64,000 nucleotides of DNA from Pseudomonas alkylphenolica (lineage in GTDB: Bacteria > Pseudomonadota > Gammaproteobacteria > Pseudomonadales > Pseudomonadaceae): positions 1,667,501-1,731,500 of the forward strand of contig NZ_CP009048.1 of assembly GCF_000746525.1 (NCBI RefSeq), in the 5' to 3' direction. Of the stretch, positions 48,504 to 56,333 are shown piece by piece (the stretch's first letter is position 1; each line of letters starts with the position of its first letter). The position numbers and the translations under genes were made by a program. Under the pieces are notes generated by a model. The model worked only from the letters and a program-made list of their open reading frames with translations, was not told where the DNA came from and searched no databases.

Positions 48504-49124
48504 TCAGCAAGGCTCCGGGGCCAGGTCCAGCAACGCGGCACGGCTACGTTGTAGAAATTGTGTTTTGCTCTCACCGTCTTCGAGCTGCAGTGGTGCGCCG
48601 AAGCTGGTGGTGCAGAGCAACGGCAACGGCAGTACACGGCCCTTGGGCATGACCCGGTTGAGATTGGCGATCCACACCGGCACCAGTTGTACCTGCGGGT
48701 AGGCTGTGGCCAGGTGAAAGAGTCCGCTTTTGAACGGCAGCAGGCCTTCTTCCTGATTACGCGTGCCTTCGGGGAAGATGATCAGTGAGTCGCCACCGTC
48801 CAGGGCATCGAGCATGGGTTGCAGGGGATTGGCTTGTGGGTCGTGGCGCTCACGGTCGATCAGCACGCCATTGAACACCTGATTGATCACGTAGCGGCGC
48901 AGTGCAGAGGTTTGCCAGTAATCAGCCCCTGCTACCGGCCGAGTGGTTTTGCGCAATGCCGGTGGCAGCGAGGCCCATAACAGCACAAAGTCGCCATGGC
49001 TGCTGTGATTGGCAAAGTAGATGCGCTGTACAGGCTCGGGCCCGCAGCCCAGCCACAGGCTGCGGGCACCGGTGATTGAGCGTGCGGCTGAGGTGATGAG
49101 GTGCGCGACCAAAGGTTCGAGCAT
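48504..49124 (-). CDS. PlsC-type lysophospholipid acyltransferase
   Basis: 206 residues. The catalytic HxxxxD is present in NHSSHGDFVLLW. The later blocks INQVFNGVLIDRE and IIFPEGTRNQ complete the 1-acylglycerol-3-phosphate acyltransferase pattern. It has only a short hydrophobic region, so it is probably peripheral in the inner membrane. Housekeeping PlsC is expected elsewhere; this copy lies inside the lipid cluster and likely makes the acylated acceptor used by the adjacent CdsA-like enzyme. It is 9 bp downstream of an unknown membrane protein gene. Confidence 0.9.
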   Translation of the reverse strand: MLEPLVAHLITSAARSITGARSLWLGCGPEPVQRIYFANHSSHGDFVLLWASLPPALRKTTRPVAGADYWQTSALRRYVINQVFNGVLIDRERHDPQANPLQPMLDALDGGDSLIIFPEGTRNQEEGLLPFKSGLFHLATAYPQVQLVPVWIANLNRVMPKGRVLPLPLLCTTSFGAPLQLEDGESKTQFLQRSRAALLDLAPEPC

Positions 49125-49133
49125 AGGGATTCC

Positions 49134-49589
49134 TTATCCGGCTGTGGTCCACCAGGGGCTGGCCAGCAGGCAGCCCAGGGCCAGGAGTAGTTGCGCTGCG
49201 AGCGCGAGCGCTTGACGGCGTAGCAGCGCCAAAGCGCCGCGACTGCGCTCAGGCCAGGGTCGGCCGCCGCGTTCGGCAGCTTGCAGGCCAAGTGAGGCCA
49301 GGGCCTGATCCAGCGCTTGGGTATTGTCGTCCAGCGCTGACGGGTTATCGGCCAGCCGTTGGAACAGATCGGCATCGAAGGCCACCCTCAGCGCCCAGTA
49401 TTTTTGCATTGCCCCCAGCATCAGCAACCCGCAGCCGACCGCCAGGGCCCAGGGGTTGAACGTGGCCAGCCACCAAGGGCCGAGCCCGAGCAATACGCCC
49501 AGCAATGCCAGCCCGGTGGATAACTGGTCCAGGCTGCGTCCGCGACGCAGCAGGCTGGCGACACAATACAGTTGCATTTCAGTAGCCAT
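49134..49589 (-). CDS. Unknown membrane protein of the lipid cluster
   Basis: 151 residues. Two adjoining hydrophobic segments (LSTGLALLGVLLGLGPWWLA and WALAVGCGLLMLGAM) and one near the C-terminus (LALAAQLLLALGCLLASPWW) suggest three membrane helices. A soluble loop between them contains ADLFQRLADNPSALDDNTQAL. The start overlaps the end of the PAP2/phosphatase gene by 11 bases, so the gene is embedded in the operon. I do not recognise a family. Its fixed place between two lipid enzymes suggests a partner role, which is inference. Confidence 0.75.
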   Translation of the reverse strand: MATEMQLYCVASLLRRGRSLDQLSTGLALLGVLLGLGPWWLATFNPWALAVGCGLLMLGAMQKYWALRVAFDADLFQRLADNPSALDDNTQALDQALASLGLQAAERGGRPWPERSRGALALLRRQALALAAQLLLALGCLLASPWWTTAG

Positions 49590-50934
49590 ACACCCTCGAC
49601 TGATTTTCGCTCAACGGCGCCAGGGCCTGACGGTGCGCAGCGTGCAGGACCACCCGCGGGCGTGCCTGGCGAAGCAGTTCGAGGGCGGCGTCAACGCTGC
49701 TGGCGCGGCCACTGTGCAGCAACCAGGCGGCCACTGCCGTTGCACTGCGGGAGTAGCCCAGGGCGCAGCAGACCAGCACCGGGCCGTGCTGGCGCAGGCG
49801 TTCCAGCGCTTCGGCCAGCTCAAGGCATTGCGCTGTCGTGGGGGCTGTCAGATCGAGCACCGGCACTGCCTGATAGGCCGCGGTGCCAGGGTCAAGGGGC
49901 AGCTCGGCGCACAGGTCGAGCGCGGCGTTGAACGGGCTGTGGCGTAATTGCGTGGCGGTAGGGATACGTCCTAGCCAGACGTCATCGATTACCTGGTCCG
50001 GCTGCGGGTGTTTCCGCGTCCACAGCCGTGAGTTGATCCAGGCGGCGGCCAGATACGGCGCCAGCAACCAGCAGGCGGCAGCGCTCAAGCGCCCGTCGGT
50101 GCCTTTCTGGAAACCGTCGGCATCGAACAGCGCGTAGTTCAGCGCCACCAGCAGCAGTGCCACCGCAGGCCAGAGCAACCACAACCCGCCACCGCCCAGG
50201 GCGAAGGCAGGAATGGCAAACAGCGCGGCGCCAAGTGTGTAGCCAACTGCCAACTGCCAGCGTTTGCGATCGCCTGTCAGCTGTAGCCGTTGCAGCATGC
50301 CGGGGCGCTCCAGTGGCCACAGCCAGACACAGAGCCAGCCGGCCAGGGCGCCGGTGGGCACATCGATGAAGTGATGCTGCCAGGTGGTCAGTACCGACAC
50401 GCCGATCAAGGCAAACCAGCCATGCACCAGCCAGCGCCACAGGCCCCGGCAATGCTGCGCGTAGCACACCCACAGCACCACCAGCAGGGCGATGTGCAAT
50501 GAGGGGGCCTGGTTGAACGGCTTGTCGAAACCGGCAAGAACGGCAAACAGCCAGCCGAACACGCCGTCCAGCTCGGGACGCTCGAAAGTGAAGCGCAACG
50601 GCCAGAGCAGGAAGCAACTGACGGCAATCAGCTGGGCAGTGAGCAGACGCAGGGCATGACGCTTGAGGGCCTGGCGGCTGCGCGGCAGCAACAGGGAAAA
50701 GCCGTACAGCAGGTCGATGGACCAGTAGGGCACGATGGTCCACGGCCAGAACGGCATATGCTGTTCCCAGGCAAACACCAGGCTGCCGACATCATCGCGC
50801 TGGGCGGTGACCCAGGTGGCGAAGCCGTACGTGCTGAAAAACAACGGCGCCAAAAGCAGCAGCCAGAGCACGGCGGGTTTCAGCAGGCCAGGTTCGCGCG
50901 CGGTCAGCGGGGCGGCGGCGCTCAGGCTCATCAT
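49579..50934 (-). CDS. PAP2 / dual-specificity phosphatase fusion (YnbD type)
   Basis: 451 residues from the ATG at 50934, which overlaps the upstream stop (ATGA). The N-terminal ~290 residues carry multiple membrane helices with a PAP2-like core: LRFTFERPEL, then FNQAPSLHIALL, then TTWQHHFIDVPTGALAG. The PSLH...HHFxD form is closer to inositol-phosphorylceramide-synthase-like PAP2_3 proteins than to the usual PSGH. The C-terminal ~150 residues form a cysteine phosphatase with CALGYSR (the C-x5-R loop), like dual-specificity or PTPMT1-type enzymes. The fusion could exchange and then dephosphorylate a lipid head group. It matches the plan of E. coli YnbD. Confidence 0.88.
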   Translation of the reverse strand: MMSLSAAAPLTAREPGLLKPAVLWLLLLAPLFFSTYGFATWVTAQRDDVGSLVFAWEQHMPFWPWTIVPYWSIDLLYGFSLLLPRSRQALKRHALRLLTAQLIAVSCFLLWPLRFTFERPELDGVFGWLFAVLAGFDKPFNQAPSLHIALLVVLWVCYAQHCRGLWRWLVHGWFALIGVSVLTTWQHHFIDVPTGALAGWLCVWLWPLERPGMLQRLQLTGDRKRWQLAVGYTLGAALFAIPAFALGGGGLWLLWPAVALLLVALNYALFDADGFQKGTDGRLSAAACWLLAPYLAAAWINSRLWTRKHPQPDQVIDDVWLGRIPTATQLRHSPFNAALDLCAELPLDPGTAAYQAVPVLDLTAPTTAQCLELAEALERLRQHGPVLVCCALGYSRSATAVAAWLLHSGRASSVDAALELLRQARPRVVLHAAHRQALAPLSENQSRVYGY

Positions 50935-52688
50935 TGCACCCGCTGGGCGAGCGATACGCTGAAAATCCCCCATTGGTCGATGCGCTGGGTCACTTTGCGA
51001 AAGCCGGCCGCCTCCACCAACTGGTCCATCTCGGCCTGGCTGCGGCGGCGCATCACCCAGGCCTGGCCTGCGCGGTGGCTGGTCAGGGCGCGGGCGATCA
51101 GCTCCAGCTGCGGGTGCCAGGGTTGCCCGGTGTAGACCAGATAACCTCCAGGTTCGATGGCATCGGCCAGCCCGGCCAGGGAGCGGCCGACCATCTGATT
51201 GTCGGCAAACAGTTCATAGAGCCCGGAGACCACCGCCAGGCTCGGTTTTGGCGACAGCGCAGCCAGGTCCTGGCCGTCGAAGGCATCGCCTTTGACGAAT
51301 CGGGCGATGTCGCCAAGGCCTTTTTCAGCGATCAGCGCGCTGCCATCGCGCACGTTGATGTCGCTGTAGTCACGCAGCAGGATCGACTCCGGCAACGGGC
51401 TCATGCCTTGCACGGCCTCAAGGATATAGCGCCCATGGCCTGCCGCGATGTCGACGATGCGCACGGGCTGCTGCTGGTCGCGTAACCCGGTGATCGCCAG
51501 ACGCAACAGCTCTTCGACGTGCAGCTTGCGTTGGCGGATGCCTCGCCAGCCGATGGAGTCGAGGTAATTGCGATCGATCAACCGGCCAATCGGCGAAAGC
51601 CCGGTGGCGCGGTTGCGGTACACGTAATCGAGGGTACTGCCCGAGTCGAAACCGGTGTCGAAGCCAAGCTTTACCCCGGCCGACAGTTTGCTACCCAGGC
51701 CGAGGCTGGCCCTCGTCATGCGCCAATACAGGTCGCGCAGGGAGTTGCGTGGCAGCGCGGTGGCCAGCGACTCGGCCTCGGCACAGGTGGCGCCGAGGCG
51801 GTCGGCATCCAGCAATGACGGGCGGTTCAAGGGGCTGGCGAAATTCTGCAGGATAAAGCGACGCATGCGGGCGATGACCGGGGCGCGATCTTTTTCCCCC
51901 AGGGTGTCGTGGAAGAACCCCGGCAGAATGTGCTTTTCCTTGTGCACGCTGCCCAGGCGCTCGAAAAACTGCTCCTGGGGTTTGCGATGCACCACGAAGT
52001 CGGCGCCGGAGATCAGCAACTGGGTCGGTACCCCGATCGCCTGAGCATCGGCGACCACGCGTTCGCCGGCTTCGTAGAGGCCCAGCAGCACATTGACCGA
52101 AATGCTTTTAGTGATCAAAGGGTCCTGGTCGTAGGACGCTACGCGCTGCGGATCGTGAGTGAGAAAGCGCGCCTTGACGTAGCTGTCGACGAAAAAGTTG
52201 CCGCGCAGCTTACGCAGCAAGGCCAGCCCCGGCCGGGCCAGGGGCACGTAAAGTTTGACTTTGAACGCTGGAGACGCGAGCACCAGTGCGCGGATGCGCG
52301 GGGCATAGTCGTGAACCCAGGTGGCAACGATCACCGCGCCTACGCTTTGGGCAATTACGGCGATGTTTTCTTCGGCGATGCCATGGGCCTGAGCCAGGTG
52401 CTCGCAGAAGGTCTGCACGTCCCGGGCGCTGGTGGCAAAGCTTGGGCTGTCGCCGCGGGCGCCGGGTGACTGGCCGTGGCCACGGGCATCCCAGGCGAAG
52501 AAGTCGGTGTCTGCCAGGTCCAGTTCATCCACCAGGTGGGCAATGCGCCCGGAGTGTTCGTGACCCCGGTGAAACAGCAGCACGGCCTTGCGCGGCTCGC
52601 CCGGCGTGGCGTTGCTGGCTGGCCAGTGGCGATAGAACAGCGCTACGCCGTCATGGGTGGTGAAGGTCTGATCCTGAGCATCGCGCAT
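50931..52688 (-). CDS. Alpha/beta hydrolase - class I methyltransferase fusion (YnbC type)
   Basis: 585 residues. The first ~300 are a monoacylglycerol-lipase-like alpha/beta hydrolase: VLLFHRGHEHSGR (oxyanion), FFAWDARGHGQS, nucleophile in IAQSVGAV, Asp in LLISGADFVV, His in LPGFFHDTLG. The nucleophile elbow is A-Q-S-V-G rather than G-x-S-x-G. The last ~250 hold a Rossmann methyltransferase with the SAM loop VDIAAGHGRYILEAV. Together they could deacylate and methylate a lipid. No membrane helix is present. It is coupled to the YnbD-type gene and lies 10 bp after the phosphatidyltransferase gene. Confidence 0.9.
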   Translation of the reverse strand: MRDAQDQTFTTHDGVALFYRHWPASNATPGEPRKAVLLFHRGHEHSGRIAHLVDELDLADTDFFAWDARGHGQSPGARGDSPSFATSARDVQTFCEHLAQAHGIAEENIAVIAQSVGAVIVATWVHDYAPRIRALVLASPAFKVKLYVPLARPGLALLRKLRGNFFVDSYVKARFLTHDPQRVASYDQDPLITKSISVNVLLGLYEAGERVVADAQAIGVPTQLLISGADFVVHRKPQEQFFERLGSVHKEKHILPGFFHDTLGEKDRAPVIARMRRFILQNFASPLNRPSLLDADRLGATCAEAESLATALPRNSLRDLYWRMTRASLGLGSKLSAGVKLGFDTGFDSGSTLDYVYRNRATGLSPIGRLIDRNYLDSIGWRGIRQRKLHVEELLRLAITGLRDQQQPVRIVDIAAGHGRYILEAVQGMSPLPESILLRDYSDINVRDGSALIAEKGLGDIARFVKGDAFDGQDLAALSPKPSLAVVSGLYELFADNQMVGRSLAGLADAIEPGGYLVYTGQPWHPQLELIARALTSHRAGQAWVMRRRSQAEMDQLVEAAGFRKVTQRIDQWGIFSVSLAQRVQ

Positions 52689-52698
52689 TGCAACTTCC

Positions 52699-53322
52699 TT
52701 ATGCTGATGGGGCGTTTTCCTTTACTTCTTTGAGTCCCTGGCGCACCCGGTTGATCAGGGTATATACCAACAACCCGGCAATCACCGCGAACACTGCATT
52801 GATCCAGACGGCGCTGAGCCAACCCAGGGCGATCGCAATGGCCAAGGCGCCGAGCACGAAGGCGCGGTCACTTTTGCCCATCGGCCCGTCATAGCGGCGT
52901 GAGGCGCCGACCATTGGCCCGAGCACGCCAGTGTACTCGCTGAACACCGCCAATAGCGCAACCAGCACCACAGCAAATGCGCTGACGCCTGGAACCAGTG
53001 CGAAAGGCAGGATCAGCGCACTGTCGGCAACGATGTCGCACAGTTCGTTGAGGTAGGCCCCCAAGTGCGATTGCTGGCCGAACTCTCTGGCCAGCATACC
53101 GTCAATGGCGTTGAGGGCCATGCGCAGGATCATCCATAACGGAATCAGGATGAACAGCCAGGCATGCTGCGCAAACAGGGCGATCAGGCAGCCAAGCAGT
53201 ACCGAGCAGGCACCCGCCAGCAAGGTGATCTGATTGGCGGTGACGCTGCGCGCGTGCAGGCGTTTGACCAGCGGTCGCAGGAGGTTCTGGAAGGCAGGTT
53301 TGAGTTGGTAGATGGACACCAT
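52699..53322 (-). CDS. CDP-alcohol phosphatidyltransferase family protein (YnbA type), altered motif
   Basis: 207 residues from the ATG at 53322 (an upstream in-frame extension lacks a better start). Six or so membrane helices. The family motif D-x2-DG-x2-AR-x8-G-x3-D-x3-D appears here as NAIDGMLAREFGQQSHLG followed by AYLNELCD: the first and third Asp are Asn, while the second and fourth remain. These Asp bind the metal and CDP substrate in known members. The protein may use an altered metal site or have changed chemistry. It heads the six-gene lipid cluster and is preceded by a 325-bp gap with a REP pair. Confidence 0.87.
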   Translation of the reverse strand: MVSIYQLKPAFQNLLRPLVKRLHARSVTANQITLLAGACSVLLGCLIALFAQHAWLFILIPLWMILRMALNAIDGMLAREFGQQSHLGAYLNELCDIVADSALILPFALVPGVSAFAVVLVALLAVFSEYTGVLGPMVGASRRYDGPMGKSDRAFVLGALAIAIALGWLSAVWINAVFAVIAGLLVYTLINRVRQGLKEVKENAPSA

Positions 53323-53449
53323 CGGAGCAGGTCTCGACCGGGCAGGGAACAGGTTTAGGTCAGGATGGCGCCGGGCAAAGGCGCGGAGCGCCATCAGCGG
53401 CTGCAGCGTTATGCAGAAGCAACTGTAGAGGAAATCCTGGCAGTGCTGC

Positions 53450-53573
53450 TAATGCTGTTCACTTAGGTGGGAGCGAGCTTGCCTCGCGATTGCGATTTGC
53501 CTGACAAAACGCAATCGCGGGGCAAGCCCGCTCCCACCGGGCTTGTCCCGCTTCCCTTAAGTGAACAGCATTA
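53450..53573. repeat. 16-bp inverted repeat enclosing a REP pair
   Basis: TAATGCTGTTCACTTA at 53450-53465 and its exact reverse complement at 53558-53573. They enclose a REP pair (see 53467-53537). No ORF is evident between. The whole forms a large potential stem around the REP hairpin. The surrounding gap 53323-53647 holds no gene I can support. Confidence 0.85.
53467..53537. repeat. REP inverted pair upstream of the lipid cluster
   Basis: Left unit GTGGGAGCGAGCTTGCCTCG.. (with A and T variants) and right inverted unit ending ..CAAGCCCGCTCCCAC, separated by 23 bp. The left arm has drifted from the right, unlike the perfect pairs after pepN and the RND gene. Confidence 0.9.
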
Positions 53574-53647
53574 CGCCAGTGCTACAGGTTGCGACGTGGG
53601 CGGGGCCCGCGTAGGCCGAAGACTACGCGGGTGAGTGAGGCGATGTT

Positions 53648-54976
53648 TCAGTTCTTGAAGCTGGAATGCTTGTGCCCTTGGTCACACAGGGCAAACACCA
53701 CCACCAGCACCGCCGCCACCGCCAGGATCACCGCCACGCCATCGGTGGAGTGGGTCGCGGAGCTGGCCACCAGGGCCAGGCCGCCCAATGGTGCCAGGCC
53801 ACCGGCGACGGCCGTACCGATCTCGCGGCCGGTACCGAAGCCCGAGGAACGGGTCTGGGTCGGGAACTGGCGGCTGAGGAACGAGCCCTGAGGGGCGAAC
53901 ATCATCGGTGCGAGGATGCCGGTACCGATGGCGATCGCCAGGTAGATCATCGTCGGCTCGCCGGTGTTGAGCAGGGCCAGGAACGGATAGGCGAACAGCA
54001 CCGAGAAAACCCCGCCGAGCATCAGCACGGTCTTGCTGCTCCACTTGTCGCACAGCCAGCCGAAGAACGGCACGGCGATAATCGCCACCAGGCTGGCGAT
54101 GGTCACCGACAGCGAAGTGACATGCGCTTCAACGCCTTTGTATTGGGTCAGGTAGGCCAGCGAGAAAGTCTTGAAGATGTAGCTCAGGGCGTTGTAGCCG
54201 ATGGCGACGAAGAACACCACGGCCAGACCCTTGAGGTCGTTCTTGAACAGCAGCTTGAGTGGCGACACCTGCGCTTTGCGCTGAGTTTTGTCGAGCTCTT
54301 TGAAGTCCGGGGTTTCCGGAATGCTTCTGCGCACCCACAGGCCGACGGCGACCAGCACGATGCTGCAGATGAACGGGATGCGCCAGCCACCGGAGAGCAG
54401 GAACTCGTTGCCGTTCATGGTCAGCAGGTACACGGTCAGCGACGACAGCAACAGGCCCAGGTTCAGCCCCAGTGCCGGCCAGGCACCCTGGCTGCCGCGC
54501 TTGCCTTCACTGGCGTGCTCATAGGATGTGACCGCCGCGGCAGAGAGCTCGGCGCCGGCCCCCAGCCCCTGAATCACCCGGACCAGAACGAGGATGATCG
54601 GCGCCCAGATGCCGATCGAGGCATAGCTGGGGATCAGGCCGATCAGGGTGGTGCAGACACCCATCAGGCAGAAGGTGATGACCAGCACCTGCTTGCGTCC
54701 GAAACGGTCACCCAGGTAACCGAAGAGGATGCCGCCGAAAGGCCGGGCGATAAAGCCGATGGCAAAAGTGGAAAAGGCCAGCAGCGAGGCCACGGCCGGA
54801 TTGCTCGGGTCGAAAAACACCTTGGAGAAGACAATCGCCGCCATGGTGGCGTACAGGTAGAAGTCATACCACTCCAGCATCGAGCCGAAGATGGTGGCCG
54901 CCGCGACCTTGCGCAGGCGCTTTTTATTTTGTTCCGGGGTTTCTGTCGCGGCCGCAGCCGTCTCGTGTACCGACAT
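53648..54976 (-). CDS. MFS transporter, metabolite:H+ symporter type
   Basis: 442 residues with twelve membrane helices. The N-terminal block ATIFGSMLEWYDFYLYATMA and RPFGGILFGYLGDRFGRKQ mark the MHS (metabolite:H+ symporter) family. Substrates in the family are organic acids, such as shikimate or alpha-ketoglutarate. It starts 45 bp downstream of the lhgO stop with no terminator visible, so it is probably in the lhgO transcript. A 2-hydroxyglutarate or other C5 dicarboxylate substrate is plausible from context only. Confidence 0.87.
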   Translation of the reverse strand: MSVHETAAAATETPEQNKKRLRKVAAATIFGSMLEWYDFYLYATMAAIVFSKVFFDPSNPAVASLLAFSTFAIGFIARPFGGILFGYLGDRFGRKQVLVITFCLMGVCTTLIGLIPSYASIGIWAPIILVLVRVIQGLGAGAELSAAAVTSYEHASEGKRGSQGAWPALGLNLGLLLSSLTVYLLTMNGNEFLLSGGWRIPFICSIVLVAVGLWVRRSIPETPDFKELDKTQRKAQVSPLKLLFKNDLKGLAVVFFVAIGYNALSYIFKTFSLAYLTQYKGVEAHVTSLSVTIASLVAIIAVPFFGWLCDKWSSKTVLMLGGVFSVLFAYPFLALLNTGEPTMIYLAIAIGTGILAPMMFAPQGSFLSRQFPTQTRSSGFGTGREIGTAVAGGLAPLGGLALVASSATHSTDGVAVILAVAAVLVVVFALCDQGHKHSSFKN

Positions 54977-55021
54977 CTGAGGTTTCCTTTTGTCTTTGTA
55001 GTTATGGTGTTCAGCAGGGTT

Positions 55022-56215
55022 TCAGCGGGTCTTGAAGATCCTGTCGGCGATCATCTGGCCGATCGGGATCGCCGAGGTGGCGGCCGGCGACGGGGCATTG
55101 CAGACATGCACCATGCGCGGCGTCTCGGCGAACAGGAAGTCGTGGACCAGGGTGCCGTCGCGCATCACCGCCTGGGCGCGGATCCCGGCTTCATAGGGCA
55201 GTAGGTCTTCGATGTTCAGCGATGGGCAGTACTTGCGGCATTGCTCCAGGTAGCCGCCCTTGAACAGCGAGTTCTTCATTTCGGTGGTGCCCGAGCCGAG
55301 GTTGGCCCAGATGGTTTTCCAGAAGCCGGGGAAGCGTGCGTATTCGGCAACGTCGCGCCAGTTCACCGAGAACTTCTTGTAGTTCTCCCGGCCCAGGCCC
55401 AGCACGGCGTTGGGCCCGACGGTGACGCTGCCGTCGATCATCCGTGTCAGGTGCACGCCGAGAAACGGCAGTTCCGGGTCGGGGATCGGGTAGATCAGGT
55501 GGTTGACGATGTCGTTCTTGCTGGCCGGCAGGCGGAAGTATTCACCGCGGAAAGGAATGATCTGGTGGTCGATCTTGACCCCGGCCATTGCCGCCAGGCG
55601 ATCCGACTGCAGACCGGCACAGGCCACCAGCTGACGGGCCTGCCAGACTTTGTCATCACTGCTGATGGTGACGCTGTCGCCGCTCTCGACGATCGCGCGC
55701 ACGGTGGTCGACAAGTGCACTTCGCCACCCGCGGCCTGGATCACCCGGGCCATGGCCTGGCACACCTGCTTGTAATCGACGATGCCGGTGGCATCGAGAA
55801 ACAGCCCGCCGAGGCCGACGATGTTCGGCTCGCGGCGTTGCAGTTCAGTGCCATCGAGGCGTTCGACTTTCAGGCCATTTTGCTGTGAACGCTCGTACAG
55901 GGCCTGCATGCGCTGGACTTCCAGCGGGGTAGAGGCCACCAGCAGTTTGCCGCAGACATCGAACTTGATCTTGTGCTCGGTGCAGAACGCTTTGGTTGCC
56001 TCGGCGCCGCGCTTGCACAGATCGGCCTTGAGGCTGCCCGGGGCGTAATAGATCCCCGCATGGATGACGCCACTGTTGTGACCGGTCTGGTGCCTGGCCA
56101 GGCTCGCTTCCTTCTCCAGGATCAGCAGCGAAGCGCCTGGCTGGCGTTCGAGGAGCGCCATGGCGGTGGCGAGGCCGACGATGCCGCCGCCGATGATGCA
56201 GTAGTCGTAAATCAT
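55022..56215 (-). CDS. lhgO: L-2-hydroxyglutarate oxidase/dehydrogenase LhgO
   Basis: 397 residues. A DAO-type flavoprotein with N-terminal FAD loop YCIIGGGIVGLATAMALLE. The region HQTGHNSGVIHAGIYYAPGSLK is characteristic of L-2-hydroxyglutarate oxidoreductases. YLEQCRKYCPSLNIEDLLPY and the C-terminal VHVCNAPSPAATSAIPIGQMI support it. It oxidises L-2-hydroxyglutarate to 2-oxoglutarate and passes electrons to the membrane quinone pool. The gene has its own predicted promoter with an operator in the spacer, downstream of the lhgR terminator. Confidence 0.93.
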   Translation of the reverse strand: MIYDYCIIGGGIVGLATAMALLERQPGASLLILEKEASLARHQTGHNSGVIHAGIYYAPGSLKADLCKRGAEATKAFCTEHKIKFDVCGKLLVASTPLEVQRMQALYERSQQNGLKVERLDGTELQRREPNIVGLGGLFLDATGIVDYKQVCQAMARVIQAAGGEVHLSTTVRAIVESGDSVTISSDDKVWQARQLVACAGLQSDRLAAMAGVKIDHQIIPFRGEYFRLPASKNDIVNHLIYPIPDPELPFLGVHLTRMIDGSVTVGPNAVLGLGRENYKKFSVNWRDVAEYARFPGFWKTIWANLGSGTTEMKNSLFKGGYLEQCRKYCPSLNIEDLLPYEAGIRAQAVMRDGTLVHDFLFAETPRMVHVCNAPSPAATSAIPIGQMIADRIFKTR

Positions 56216-56254
56216 GCAGGTGTCACCTTGGCTTGTTCTTGTCAGAGAGTCTGC

Positions 56255-56283
56255 TTATCAGGTTGTCAGACTAAGTCGGTCAA
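56255..56283 (-). promoter_or_regulatory. Predicted lhgO promoter containing an LhgR-type operator
   Basis: On the minus strand, TTGACC (56283-56278), a 17-bp spacer, and TGATAA (56260-56255). The motif TCAGGTTGTCAGAC (+ strand 56258-56271) lies in the spacer and recurs exactly before lhgR. A partial TTGTCAGA copy is at 56239-56246. Confidence 0.6.
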
Positions 56284-56310
56284 ACAAAAGGGCGCTATGC
56301 ACCAGCGCCC
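56281..56310 (-). terminator. Intrinsic terminator of lhgR
   Basis: On the minus strand, GGGCGCT / AGCGCCC stem with a seven-base loop followed by TTTTGTTTG, 24 bp after the lhgR stop. It separates lhgR from lhgO, and its T-tract abuts the lhgO -35 box. Confidence 0.85.
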
Positions 56311-56333
56311 GCTATTCATGGCAGTTCAAGGGT

